Notes: a model not told the origin generated them from the letters alone. 64,000 nt of DNA from Paraburkholderia tropica (GCF_914484835.1 NZ_CAJZAR010000056.1:177-64176); one strand, 5' to 3'; shown: positions 26,115-37,401, counted from the first letter of the stretch. Numbers and translations are program-made.

Positions 26115-26570
26115 ATGACTCAGGAATTACTCGTTGCGACCTTCGATACGCTGGACTCCGCGCAGCGCGCCGCCCGCGACTTCAAAAATTTCGAAAAGGA
26201 TGGCGTGGGTCTGAAGATCGAAAGCGGCGTCATGGTCCAAAAACACGCAGACGGCAAATGCACGGTCCTCGACCAGTACACACACGCCTACTGGGGCACG
26301 GTCGTCGGCGCGGTCACGGGCGGACTGATCGGTTTGCTCGGCGGCCCGGTGGGCGCGCTCGCGGGCATGACCGTCGGCGCGGGTGCGGCGCTCGGCGGCC
26401 GCGCGGTCGAAAGCCTGCTCGACACCAAGCTGACGCAATCCATCGAAGCCGAATTGAAGCCCGGCAGCGTCGCGCTCATTCTCGAAGCCAAAGAGGAATC
26501 GACCACTGAAGTCGACGAAGTCGTCCACGGCTACGGCGGCACCCTCTTTCGCCAGAAATTGGCCTGGTGA
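26115..26570 (+). CDS. DUF1269 family protein (151 aa)
   Basis: A small protein of the DUF1269 family, of unknown biochemical role and often linked to membrane or stress physiology. It has a ferredoxin-like N-terminal part (LLVATFDTLDSAQRAARDF). A glycine-rich hydrophobic hairpin (WGTVVGAVTGGLIGLLGGPV and GALAGMTVGAGAALGG, residues about 60-95) could insert in or associate with the membrane. An acidic C-terminus follows. The start at 26115 has GGGAGCAGGA upstream. It is not part of an operon. Confidence 0.82.
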   Translation: MTQELLVATFDTLDSAQRAARDFKNFEKDGVGLKIESGVMVQKHADGKCTVLDQYTHAYWGTVVGAVTGGLIGLLGGPVGALAGMTVGAGAALGGRAVESLLDTKLTQSIEAELKPGSVALILEAKEESTTEVDEVVHGYGGTLFRQKLAW

Positions 26571-26711
26571 GATGAGCCACTGGCGCGACGCTCAGGACGA
26601 CGACAACGGGCTCGCGTCGCCGAGCGCCGCGCGTTCGTCCGCGTTCATGCTCGCTCTCCAGATCGAGGGGCTGCCTCGATAGCATCGAACGCGGCGCGAA
26701 CTTCACGCGTT

Positions 26712-27506
26712 TCAGCCTGGCGTCGCCACGGACTGGGCATTCGACTGAACATTCTGCTGAACCTGGCGCGAACCATGCGTGGCCGATCCAATCGACGCGG
26801 TCAGGCGGCTTTCCAGGCTGGTCGTCGGCGCGCCGGGCAGCAGCGCGAGCACCCGCGTGTCCACGCCCGATGCGATTGCGGCCACCGTCACCAGCACGAG
26901 CGCGCCCATCGCACGGCGCAGCCATTCGCCCAGACCGAGCGAGCGCTTGAGCGCATCCATCGCGCGGCGGCCGAGGCTTGCGGCAATCGCCAGCGAACAC
27001 GCGGCGCCGAGTGCGTAGGCCGCGAGCGCGCCCCACGTCTGCCAGGTCACGCCGTGGCGTGCCGCGCCCGTGAGAATCAGGCCGAGGATCGGGCCGGCGC
27101 ACGGCGCCCAGAGCAGCCCCGTCGCTGCGCCCAGCAACACCGACGAGCCGATCTGCCCGAGCGCGCCGTCGCCTTGCGAATGTGCCATGAAGCGGTCGGC
27201 GAGCGCGGTGAGCGGACGCGTCAGCCGCGTCGCCAGCGCGGGCAGCAACAAGGCCGCGCCGAACACACCGAACAGCGCCAGCGCGAACCAGCGCCCGTAT
27301 TCGCTCAGTTCCGCCGCGCCGTTCAGGCCGGCTGCGCCGAGTCCGGTGAGCAACGCAAACGTACCTGCGAGCCCGAGCAGCAACGGCAGACGGTCGGTCA
27401 GGAACGGCCGGTCGGAACGCGCGAACACGAACGGCACGACCGGCAGAATGCAGGGACTCAACACGGTGAATGCCCCGCCGACGAAAGCGATAACGATGAG
27501 CAACAT
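26712..27506 (-). CDS. CcdA/DsbD-like membrane thiol-electron carrier (264 aa)
   Basis: An inner-membrane protein of the cytochrome c biogenesis CcdA family, which passes electrons from cytosolic thioredoxin to periplasmic thiol proteins. About six hydrophobic helices are visible in two repeats. Each repeat has the expected cysteine: C19 in FTVLSPCILPVVPF and C136 in GLLWAPCAGPILGL. The C-terminal 40 residues are polar. The ATG at 27506 follows GGGAGT and begins exactly at the first helix. It is divergent from a secreted thioredoxin-like gene at 27848, the likely redox partner. Confidence 0.87.
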   Translation of the reverse strand: MLLIVIAFVGGAFTVLSPCILPVVPFVFARSDRPFLTDRLPLLLGLAGTFALLTGLGAAGLNGAAELSEYGRWFALALFGVFGAALLLPALATRLTRPLTALADRFMAHSQGDGALGQIGSSVLLGAATGLLWAPCAGPILGLILTGAARHGVTWQTWGALAAYALGAACSLAIAASLGRRAMDALKRSLGLGEWLRRAMGALVLVTVAAIASGVDTRVLALLPGAPTTSLESRLTASIGSATHGSRQVQQNVQSNAQSVATPG

Positions 27507-27847
27507 GATTCGGACTCCCAATATCGTGCGTTTGAAATCGATAAACACTTCAGCGCGAGCCGCGCTTCGTGCATGAACCGTATTCAAACGCCCGCGTGTA
27601 TCGGGCAAATGTCGGGCGAATGCGATATCGAATCGGCATGTATCGCGCGCCGCTGGAGATACACGCCGATACAGGCGCAAACCGCGTGTGCAGCGAAGCG
27701 GCGCGGCCAATACCGCGTTTTTGTATGCCAATGTGTACGCCCATGGCGACGATACATGGCGATTCACGCGAGCCCATGACGAGACACGCGCCAGATACGT
27801 GTGCGCGTTTCAATACGTTCGCACCCTCACCAAAAGGAGAACTCGTC
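27507..27847. promoter_or_regulatory. Divergent regulatory region with GATACA boxes and a shared 17-bp motif
   Basis: These 341 bp separate the CcdA-like and thioredoxin-like genes. They hold TGTATC at 27597 and 27639 and GATACA at 27658, 27668 and 27751, the middle two spaced exactly 10 bp. They also hold the motif TTTGTATGCCAATGTGT at 27720-27736, which recurs with one change upstream of the hydrolase gene at 29766-29782. A purine-rich AAAGGAG precedes 27848. Confidence 0.55.
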
Positions 27848-28411
27848 ATGCTCAACCGACTCAAGATTGCCGCCGTCGCGGCAGGACTCGTCGCCACCGC
27901 TGCATTTGGCGCTTTTGCATCCGCGCAGGATTCCGGCGTCGAGCCGTCCGCGATCAAGACCGGCGCGCCCGCGCCCGATTTCACCGGCATCGATACGTGG
28001 CTCAACAGCCCGCCGCTCGATCTCAAGCAATTGCGCGGCAAGCCTGTGCTGGTCGAATTCTGGACTTTCGACTGCATCAATTGCGCACACACGATTCCGT
28101 ATGTGAAGGACTGGTACGCGAAATACCACGACAAGGGCCTCGTGGTGGTTGGCGTGCATACGCCCGAATATGGCTTCGAACGCAATACGGCGAACCTGAA
28201 GAAAGCGATCGGGCAATACGGCATCAAGTATCCGGTCGCGCAGGATAATCGTTACGCGACGTGGAATGCTTACGGCAATCAATACTGGCCTGCGCTGTAC
28301 TTGATCGATCAGAACGGCAAGCTCGTGTACACGCACTTCGGCGAAGGCAATTACGACGATACCGAGCACCAGATTCGCACGCTGCTCGGCCTCGACGCCA
28401 AGCACGGTTAA
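27848..28411 (+). CDS. Secreted thioredoxin-like (TlpA/redoxin) protein (187 aa)
   Basis: A periplasmic thioredoxin-fold protein. The signal peptide is residues 1-26 (VAAGLVATAAFGAFASAQ). The active site is FWTFDCINCAHTIPYVKDW with C76 and C79. This CINC type is also found in the C-terminal domain of mycobacterial DipZ-like proteins. LVVVGVHTPEYGFE and WPALYLIDQNGKLVY with the cis-proline-type WPA follow. It is divergent from the CcdA-like gene, which could keep it reduced. The role is probably reduction of oxidised periplasmic proteins or peroxides, not the Ccm pathway, because no ccm genes are near. Confidence 0.88.
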   Translation: MLNRLKIAAVAAGLVATAAFGAFASAQDSGVEPSAIKTGAPAPDFTGIDTWLNSPPLDLKQLRGKPVLVEFWTFDCINCAHTIPYVKDWYAKYHDKGLVVVGVHTPEYGFERNTANLKKAIGQYGIKYPVAQDNRYATWNAYGNQYWPALYLIDQNGKLVYTHFGEGNYDDTEHQIRTLLGLDAKHG

Positions 28412-28451
28412 TCGACTGATCGCGCCGGATCGTAAAACGGTCCGGCGCATG

Positions 28452-28490
28452 AAAAATGGCGTGCAGTTAAAAACTGCACGCCATTTTTTT
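28452..28490. terminator. Bidirectional terminator
   Basis: A 17-bp stem AAAAATGGCGTGCAGTT / AACTGCACGCCATTTTT with a 3-base loop has A and T runs on both sides. It ends the thioredoxin-like gene and could also stop transcripts from the right. Confidence 0.93.
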
Positions 28491-28524
28491 CAGCCCGATT
28501 CGCAGGGACCAAAACGAAAGGACG

Positions 28525-28552
28525 AAAAAAAGCGCGCCGTGTGGCGCGCTTT
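28525..28552 (-). terminator. Rho-independent terminator of the hydrolase gene
   Basis: On the minus strand, AAAGCGCGCC / GGCGCGCTTT with loop ACAC is followed by T residues, 21 bases after the stop at 28574. Confidence 0.88.
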
Positions 28553-28573
28553 CTCATTCGGCGATGCGTCCGG

Positions 28574-29617
28574 TCAAAGATGCGTGACCTGCAGAATCGC
28601 TTCGGCGAATTCCTTGGGCGCTTCCTGCGGAAGATTGTGGCCGATGCCGCCCGTCAAATTGCGGTGCAGATATTTGCCCGTGAACTTCTTCGCATACGCT
28701 TCCGGCGCCGGATGCGGCGCGCCATTCGCGTCGCCTTCCATCGTGATGGTCGGCACGGAGATATTCGGCGCAGCGGCCAGGCGCTGTTCGAGACCGTCGA
28801 GACGCGCTTCGCCCTGCACCAGACCGAGACGCCAGCGATAGTTATGAATCACGACCGCCACGTGATCGGGATTCTGGAACGAAGCCGCCGAACGCTCATA
28901 AGTCGCGTCGTCGAAATTCCATTTCGGCGAGGCAAGTTGCCAAATCAGCTTGTTGAAACCGTCACGGTTCTGCGCGTAACCGAGTTCACCGCGCTCGGTC
29001 GTGAAATAGAACTGATACCACCACTGCAATTCCGCTTTCGGCGGCAGCGGATTCTTGTTCGCCGCCTGGCTGCCGATCAGATAACCGCTCACGGAAACCA
29101 GACCCTTCACGCGCTCGGGCCACAGCGCGGCGATCGTGTCGGCCGTGCGTGCGCCCCAGTCGTAGCCGCCCAGCACGGCCTGATCGATCTTGAGCGCATC
29201 CATCAGCGCAATGATGTCCACGGCGGTCACCGCCTGCTGGCCGTTGCGCGGCGTGTCCGCCGAGAGAAAGCGCGTGCTGCCGTAGCCGCGCAGATACGGC
29301 ACGATCACGCGATAGCCCGCGGCGGCGAGCATCGGCGCCACTTCCACATAGCTGTGAATGTCGTACGGCCAGCCGTGCAGCAGCAGCACGGGCGTGCCGT
29401 TCTTCGGACCGGCTTCCGCATAGCCGACGTTGAGCACGCCCGCATCGATCTGCTTGATCGGCCCGAACGACGCACCGCTGCCGGTCCGCGTGTTACCGGC
29501 CGTCTGGTTCGACGATTGCGCGTGCGCGAGGCTGCTCAGCCCCAGATCCGCGAGGCTGAAACTCGCGAGCGTTGTACCGAGAATACGGCGACGGCGGACA
29601 TTGACGGGATCGGACAT
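28574..29617 (-). CDS. Tat-exported epoxide-hydrolase-like alpha/beta hydrolase (347 aa)
   Basis: An alpha/beta-hydrolase with an N-terminal twin-arginine-type signal (RRRRILGTTLASFSLADLG, cleavage near AHAQ at 31-34). The oxyanion motif HGWP is at 81-84. The nucleophile elbow GGYDWG has an aspartate at D153, as in epoxide hydrolases and haloalkane dehalogenases rather than serine esterases. Acid and base residues are expected in the C-terminal part, including H327 in GGIGHNLPQEAP. The lid contains WWYQFYFTTERG. It sits next to periplasmic redox genes and shares an upstream motif with them. The substrate is unknown. Confidence 0.85.
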   Translation of the reverse strand: MSDPVNVRRRRILGTTLASFSLADLGLSSLAHAQSSNQTAGNTRTGSGASFGPIKQIDAGVLNVGYAEAGPKNGTPVLLLHGWPYDIHSYVEVAPMLAAAGYRVIVPYLRGYGSTRFLSADTPRNGQQAVTAVDIIALMDALKIDQAVLGGYDWGARTADTIAALWPERVKGLVSVSGYLIGSQAANKNPLPPKAELQWWYQFYFTTERGELGYAQNRDGFNKLIWQLASPKWNFDDATYERSAASFQNPDHVAVVIHNYRWRLGLVQGEARLDGLEQRLAAAPNISVPTITMEGDANGAPHPAPEAYAKKFTGKYLHRNLTGGIGHNLPQEAPKEFAEAILQVTHL

Positions 29618-29995
29618 GAGCCCACTTCTCCTGGTTGTCTTCTGAAAAGGCCCGCGCCGGAATCGGCACGGTTGCTCGAATTCGCCGTCCTATGCGGATC
29701 GGACGATCGCAGGCGCGGCGGCAGAAAAACGCTTCAGAGGATTTATAGCGGAATCGCGTGCGCGCTTTGTATCCCAATGTGTCTGTCTGGAAGACGTACA
29801 CAAAACAAATCAATTTGGACCGAAAGCGTGGTGCGGGCACGACGCGGCGCGCCGGTTTCCGGACACGGCCGGCCCACCGCCGTACAAAAGTTTCCGAACG
29901 GAAATCGAGAAAACAATCGGCAAACCGATCGAGCCAACTTCTGGCCGATGACACGTCCGCCAGGCAGGACGCCTCATCGGCCAGTCACACGGCGG
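29618..29995. other. Intergenic region upstream of the hydrolase gene
   Basis: About 378 bp without a supportable gene. It contains TTTGTATCCCAATGTGT at 29766-29782, the second copy of the motif found at 27720. An AT-rich stretch (29795-29825) contains ACAAAACAAATCAATTTGG. A GGAGAAGTGGG-type Shine-Dalgarno lies directly before the hydrolase ATG. Confidence 0.45.
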
Positions 29996-32659
<2,664 letters not shown>

Positions 32660-32938
32660 TTCCCCTCCTCGATAGCGGTGCGCCGCGCGAAGCCACGCGT
32701 GCGTCGCCGAAGAAAGGGACGACGGGTGAGGCGCATCGGACGCAAGAAAATGCGCGTCAACGCGAGTGACGGTACTCAGGCACCGACGCGTAGAACGCAA
32801 GAGCCAAGCGAAGTCCAGCCGTCATCCTAACGTCGAATCGTGCGGCGTGTTGCCAGGCTGCCGCGCCCGCAGCGAGCCGCGCGATTAAGACGAATATCGT
32901 CTTGATCTGCGGAGGTCGGTGGAGAGCGTCGGCGGGCA

Positions 32939-34000
32939 TCAGGCGCTGGGCGTCGGCGTCTTGTTGATCCAGGCCGTCAGCAAAGTGGAAGACACGGCGA
33001 GTATCACCGGCCCGATGAACAGGCCGACGATGCCGAACGCGAACAGCCCGCCGAGCACGCCGGAGAGGATCAGCAGCATCGAGAGGTTCACCCCGCGCCG
33101 GATCAGCACGGGGCGCACGAAGTTGTCGAGCATCGCCACCATCACGGACCAGATCGCGAGCAGGATCGCCGCGATGTTCGCGTCGTGCACGAACAGCCAG
33201 ACGACACCGCCGATCAGCGGCAGGCCCGGCCCGATCTGCGCGAGGCAGAGCATCAGCAGCACGGCGGTCAGCACGCCCGCGCCGGGCACGCCGGCCACCG
33301 CGAGGCCGATGCCGCCGAGCGCCGATTGCAGCACCGCCGTCACGACGATGCCGAGCGCGACCGCGCGTATCGAAGCACCCGCGAGCTTCACGGCTTCCGC
33401 GCCGTGAGCCGGCGCGACGCGCGCGGCGAAGCGCACGACATAGGCGGCCGCTTTCTCGCCCTGCATATAGAGCAGGCCGGTGATGATCACCGTGATGAAC
33501 ATGTGGATCACGAACACGCCCACCGACGCCGCATGGCTGATGAGCCAGTGCGCCGCGATCGACGCGTAAGGTTCGAGCTGCGCGAGCAGGCCGCCGGGAC
33601 CGGCGTCGGAGAACGACTGCCACTTTTCGGCCACGCGCGCGCCGACCATCGGCACGTCGTGGACCCAGGTGGGCGGCGGCGGCAGCGCGTAGTCGGGCAG
33701 CTTGCGGATCAGGTCCATGATCTCGGCGCCATGCGCGGCGAGCGTGGAGATCGCTTCGTAAAGCGGCAGCACGATCACCACCAGCAGGATCAGCAGCATG
33801 CAGAGCATGGCGAGCCAGCGCCGCTTGCAGCGCCGCTCGACGGCGAGCATGGCGGGCCAGGTGGCGACGACGATGGTGGTCGCCCAGATCAGCCCGGGCA
33901 GGAACGGGCGCATGACGTAGAGGCTGCCGACCGTCAACGCGCAGAGGATCGCGACGACAAACAGCACGCGAGCAATATCCGGCTGGTCTTGCGGCTTCAC
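32939..34000 (-). CDS. AI-2E-family permease, YdiK-like (353 aa)
   Basis: A polytopic membrane protein of the AI-2E/PerM superfamily (UPF0118). An N-terminal helix pair (VLFVVAILCALTVGSLYVM) and a large soluble loop (about 80-145) precede a cluster of five C-terminal helices. The family-typical LIGGVVWLFVHD, DNFVRPVLIRRG and GLFAFGIVGLFIGPVILAV are present. Family members have been linked to quorum-signal efflux or sodium/proton exchange, but the transported species here is unknown. It is separated from the ClpG-like gene by 279 bp and diverges from surE. Confidence 0.87.
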   Translation of the reverse strand: MKPQDQPDIARVLFVVAILCALTVGSLYVMRPFLPGLIWATTIVVATWPAMLAVERRCKRRWLAMLCMLLILLVVIVLPLYEAISTLAAHGAEIMDLIRKLPDYALPPPPTWVHDVPMVGARVAEKWQSFSDAGPGGLLAQLEPYASIAAHWLISHAASVGVFVIHMFITVIITGLLYMQGEKAAAYVVRFAARVAPAHGAEAVKLAGASIRAVALGIVVTAVLQSALGGIGLAVAGVPGAGVLTAVLLMLCLAQIGPGLPLIGGVVWLFVHDANIAAILLAIWSVMVAMLDNFVRPVLIRRGVNLSMLLILSGVLGGLFAFGIVGLFIGPVILAVSSTLLTAWINKTPTPSA

Positions 34001-34159
34001 GGGGTTCTCCTCGCGGCGGGTGCGCCGCGCGCGTCGTCAGGGGCTTGGGGATAGGCGGTAGTCTATCCCGGAAGCGATCCCGTCCGTCGCGAAATGGCCC
34101 TTTATCCGATAATGGCCGTTCACTGCTCCCGCCCACCTTCATCGGAGAAGAGATTCGCC

Positions 34160-34948
34160 ATGTCCGCATCCGCATCGAAACTGCCCTGCGTGCTCCTGAC
34201 CAACGACGACGGCATCGACGCCCCCGGCCTCGCCGTGCTCGAAGAAGTCGCGCACGAACTGGCCGACGAAGTCTGGGTCGTCGCGCCCGAACACGACCAG
34301 AGCGGCACCTCGCACTCGATCAGCCTGCACTCGCCGTTGCGCGTGAGCCGCCGCGGCGAGCGCCGTTTCGGCGTACTCGGCACGCCCGGCGACTGCGTGG
34401 TGATGGCCGTGCGCCAGCTGATGGGCGACGTCACGCCCACGCTGGTGCTCTCCGGCATCAATCGCGGCGCCAATCTGGGCGTGGAGACGATGTTCTCGGG
34501 CACCGTCGGCGCGGCCATGACCGGCCTGCTGCTCGGCCTGCCGTCGATCGCGATGAGCCAGACCTTCCGCGACCGCGATCACGTGCGCTGGGACACGGCG
34601 CGCGCGCTCGCGCCGGACGTGATCCGCCGCCTCGCCGCGATCTCGCACGATGCGCCCGTGTGCCTGAACGTGAATTTCCCCGATGTGGACGCCAGCGCGG
34701 CCGGCCCGCTGACCGTCACGCGCCAGGGCGTGGGCCTCGTGCAAGGCATCGACGTGGTGCCGCTGACCGATCCGCGCGGCATCGACTATCACTGGCTGCG
34801 CTTTCATCGCGGTCCGCGCGAAAACGGGCCGGACACGGAAACGGCCGTCGTGAACTCGGGGCGCGTCTCGGTCACGCCGCTGCATTTCGACCGCACCGCC
34901 GAACGCACGTTCGCCACGCTGGAAAGCGCGCTCGCGGCAGGCGGTTGA
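34160..34948 (+). CDS. surE: 5'/3'-nucleotidase SurE (262 aa)
   Basis: A divalent-metal-dependent phosphatase acting on nucleoside monophosphates. The metal-binding TNDDGIDAPG (D16, D17), SGTSHSISL and VLSGINRGANLG with the conserved Ser and Asn ligands are present. So is the YHWLRF region of the C-terminal arm. The start at 34160 is preceded by GGAGAAGAGA. The usual partners pcm, nlpD and rpoS are not adjacent. Many Burkholderia carry a stand-alone surE paralogue, so this may not be the stationary-phase copy. Confidence 0.92.
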   Translation: MSASASKLPCVLLTNDDGIDAPGLAVLEEVAHELADEVWVVAPEHDQSGTSHSISLHSPLRVSRRGERRFGVLGTPGDCVVMAVRQLMGDVTPTLVLSGINRGANLGVETMFSGTVGAAMTGLLLGLPSIAMSQTFRDRDHVRWDTARALAPDVIRRLAAISHDAPVCLNVNFPDVDASAAGPLTVTRQGVGLVQGIDVVPLTDPRGIDYHWLRFHRGPRENGPDTETAVVNSGRVSVTPLHFDRTAERTFATLESALAAGG

Positions 34949-34980
34949 GTTCGGCGCGCGAACCGCGCTCGCGCATGAAA

Positions 34981-35003
34981 AAGGCCGGCATGGCGCCGGC
35001 CTT
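34981..35003 (+). terminator. Probable terminator after surE
   Basis: A 9-bp stem AAGGCCGGC / GCCGGCCTT with a 5-base loop lies 32 bases after surE. The T tract is short, but an A run precedes it, so it may also serve the convergent gene weakly. Confidence 0.5.
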
Positions 35004-35073
35004 CGTTGCGACTACGTCTCCTCCGTTTCCAGTGGACCGCTTCCGGTCCGCTGATTCAGATCACTCAGATCAG

Positions 35074-35760
35074 TCAGATGCCCGGCATGATCGGATACGG
35101 TTCGGTGTGATCTTCCACGCTGCGCACGCCGGGAATGCCTTCGGCGGCCACGCGCACCGCGCGCACGGCGTCGGCCGAATTGAAGGTGCCCCACAGATGC
35201 ACCACGCCGTCGCGCACCACGACGTTACGGCCCGCGAACGCCCACGGCCGCCCTTCGAGTTCCGCCACCAGCTTCTCGCGGATCTCGCGATCGCTCGCCG
35301 AAACGGCCGGCGCGTCTTCGGCACTGCTCGCCAGCGCCTGCAATAGATTCGCGCGGCTCACGATGCCCACGAGCTTGCCGTCGCGCAGCACCGGCACGCG
35401 CTTCACGCCGCGCCGCTCCATCAGCGCCGCGATGTGCGTGAGCGAATCTTCCTCGTTCACGCTGACGATTTCCGTGGTCATCACGTCTTCCACGCGGCGC
35501 GCGTGCGACTTCACGTAGGCCTCCGCGTCGGCGTTGGTCGCGAAGAAGTCGAGCCAGCGCTTGCGGCGCGTGGTGTCGGTGCCGATTTCGATGCGCCGCA
35601 GCAAATCGCCCTCGCTGATGATGCCCACGAGCTGCCCTTGCGCATCGAGCACCGGCGCGCCGCTGATACGCCGTTCCAGCAGCAGCTTCGCCGCCTCGCG
35701 CACGCTCGTTTCCGGGCTGACGGTAACGACATTCGGGGTCATGACGTCCATTGCACGCAT
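35074..35760 (-). CDS. CBS-pair protein with C-terminal BON domain (228 aa)
   Basis: Two CBS domains (residues 1-60: VMTPNVVTVSPETSVREAAK and GISEGDLLRR-like end; 90-150: VMTTEIVSVNEEDSLTHIAA and KLVGIVSRANLL) form a Bateman module that senses adenine nucleotides. A BON domain (about 160-225: WAFAGRNVVVRDGVVHLWG and GIPGVRSVEDH) may contact membranes or ligands. This CBS-CBS-BON arrangement is common in proteobacterial stress proteins of unknown partner. AGGAG precedes the ATG at 35760. It is monocistronic and convergent with surE. Confidence 0.9.
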   Translation of the reverse strand: MRAMDVMTPNVVTVSPETSVREAAKLLLERRISGAPVLDAQGQLVGIISEGDLLRRIEIGTDTTRRKRWLDFFATNADAEAYVKSHARRVEDVMTTEIVSVNEEDSLTHIAALMERRGVKRVPVLRDGKLVGIVSRANLLQALASSAEDAPAVSASDREIREKLVAELEGRPWAFAGRNVVVRDGVVHLWGTFNSADAVRAVRVAAEGIPGVRSVEDHTEPYPIMPGI

Positions 35761-35927
35761 GGTCTTTCTCCTGTTCGCTCGTGAAATCGTGATCGGTATT
35801 TCAAGCGTACTGGCGTGCGACCTACTGACATTGATCTAGATCAATTCGTACAACGGGCGTGGATTTCATGCGATGAAATGCCTCTGCAGCGATGTGCCTC
35901 ATGCACGGCGCAAGACACGCGCCGGGA

Positions 35928-36707
35928 TCAGTCCTGCACCATCGCGAGCACGCGCAACGGGCTGCCCGAGCCCGCCTGAATCTTCAGCGGCGCGGAGACG
36001 ATTACCGCGCCCGTCGGCGGCAGTTGATCGAGATTTTTCAGGCATTGCAGGCCGTAGCGGTTCGAGCCGTGCATGAGCGTGTGGCACGGATACGGCACCG
36101 GCCACGCGTAGGCCTGGCCCGCATCGGTATTGATGGTTTCCACGCCGAAGCCATGCACCTTGCGCTCGTGGATCAACCACTCGACGGCCGCCTGGGTCGG
36201 ACCCGGCGTATGCGCGCCGTCCTCGCGCAGATTGAGAAACTCGGCCGGATCGGTGCGCTTCGACCAGTCCGAGCGCAGCAGCACCCACGCGCCAACGGGA
36301 ATGCGGCCGTGCCGCGCTTCCCACGCCTCCAGAAACTCGACGGTCAGCAGCCAGTCCGGGTTCGCCGCGATCTCGGCGCTCGCATCGACGACCATGGCGG
36401 GCGCGATGAAATTCTTCACATCGATCGTATCGACGGAGTTCTGCGCGTGGTCCTTGCCGGAGATCCAGTGCACGGGCGCGTCGAAGTGCGTGCCCGTGTG
36501 TTCGCCGCAGGAAAAGTTGTTCCAGTACCAGCCCGGACCCTGCTCGTCGTACTGGCTGATCGTCTCCATCTTGAACGCCCACACCTGGCCGAACTGCGGC
36601 GGCAACTGCAACGCCGGAAACTCGGGCGACAGCGTTTGCGTCAGGTCCACGATGCGCACACGGCCGCTCGCGAGATCGGTGGTCAGTTGCTGCAGACTGC
36701 TCGTCAT
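35928..36707 (-). CDS. Cyclase-family metal hydrolase, isatin hydrolase/kynurenine formamidase-like (259 aa)
   Basis: A member of the cyclase/KynB-like metalloenzyme family. The metal-binding signature HTGTHFDAPVHW gives H70, H74, D76 and H80, the pattern seen in Mn-dependent isatin hydrolase and Zn-dependent bacterial kynurenine formamidase. The length (259) and the bulky aromatic N-terminal region (WAFKMETI, GPGWYWNNFSCGEH) fit the isatin-hydrolase/amide-hydrolase side better than the short KynB type (about 210 aa). AAAGGAG precedes the ATG. It is divergent from the MarR gene at 36933. Its promoter region shares a 37-bp element with the oxidoreductase operon at 41595. The product could be isatinate or anthranilate, as inference. 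Confidence 0.8.
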   Translation of the reverse strand: MTSSLQQLTTDLASGRVRIVDLTQTLSPEFPALQLPPQFGQVWAFKMETISQYDEQGPGWYWNNFSCGEHTGTHFDAPVHWISGKDHAQNSVDTIDVKNFIAPAMVVDASAEIAANPDWLLTVEFLEAWEARHGRIPVGAWVLLRSDWSKRTDPAEFLNLREDGAHTPGPTQAAVEWLIHERKVHGFGVETINTDAGQAYAWPVPYPCHTLMHGSNRYGLQCLKNLDQLPPTGAVIVSAPLKIQAGSGSPLRVLAMVQD

Positions 36708-36803
36708 CTTGCGCTCCTTTCAGTTCTGAACCGGTTCTGAACCGCTTATCCGCTTTCTCAAACCCTTGCGTCCAGCGCGGCGAAATCATCCTGAAACGTC
36801 AAA

Positions 36804-36845
36804 ATTATCTTTAGGCATAAATCAATTCAAAATCATGGTTAACCC
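36804..36845 (-). promoter_or_regulatory. Predicted cyclase promoter overlapping a shared MarR-type operator
   Basis: On the minus strand a TTGAAT/TTTGAA -35 (rc at 36825-36831) and a GATAAT -10 (rc at 36804-36809) are 15-16 bp apart. Bases 36809-36845 match 41663-41699 at 28 of 37 positions. Within them is the core CAAAATCATGGTTAACCC (36828-36845), identical at 17 of 18 to the second copy. It lies in the cyclase/MarR divergent gap. Confidence 0.7.
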
Positions 36846-36932
36846 CTTTTTCCTTTCGCCGACAAGGGTCCGCGCGGGCGTCGTGGTATGTTTGCGTTCC
36901 GTCCCATTCGCTATCCGCCCGTTCAGGTCCGT

Positions 36933-37382
36933 ATGAGCCAGTCCACCGACGCCAGCTTCGTCGACAGCTACACGCCCGCGCTGCTCGCCCAGGTCAGCCA
37001 GCTGATCTCCGGCGAATTCCACGTGATCGTGCAGGCGGCGGGATTCGAGGTCTCGGACTGGCGCGTGCTCTCCACGCTCTCGGACGGCAAGCCCATCAGC
37101 ATCGGGCGGCTCGCGCAGATCTCGGTGACCAAGCAGCCCACGGTCACGCGCCTGCTCGACCGCATGGAGGCGCAGGGCTACGTCAAGCGGATTCCGAGCG
37201 AGGCCGACCGCCGCGTGACGCTCGTGCGCATCACGCCGCGCGGGCAGAAGCTCGTATCGGAACTGATGGTGCAGGCCAAACAGCACGAGGATCAGGTGCT
37301 CGAACCGCTCGGCAAGGACAAGGCCGAGGAATTGAAGGCCACGCTGCGGCTGCTGATCGACCTGCACCGGCCGCCGGCGTGA
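36933..37382 (+). CDS. MarR-family regulator (149 aa)
   Basis: A MarR repressor with the usual helix layout: VSDWRVLSTLSDGKPISIGR, the recognition region QISVTKQPTVTRLLDRMEAQ, and the wing SEADRRVTLVRITPRGQKLV. The ATG at 36933 is used; an upstream in-frame ATG at 36888 would add 15 residues. It is divergent from the cyclase gene and convergent with the thioesterase that ends the oxidoreductase operon. The duplicated operator-like element makes it the best candidate to control both. The ligand is unknown, plausibly an aryl-acetyl or indolic compound. Confidence 0.9.
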   Translation: MSQSTDASFVDSYTPALLAQVSQLISGEFHVIVQAAGFEVSDWRVLSTLSDGKPISIGRLAQISVTKQPTVTRLLDRMEAQGYVKRIPSEADRRVTLVRITPRGQKLVSELMVQAKQHEDQVLEPLGKDKAEELKATLRLLIDLHRPPA

Positions 37383-37401
37383 ACGGCTTCGGCGCCGGGT
37401 T

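Noticed and set aside
26591..26648. 18-codon minus-strand open frame with a GGAGA box
   Set aside because: Product MNADERAALGDASPLSSS has no recognisable feature, and short frames with a chance purine box are common here.
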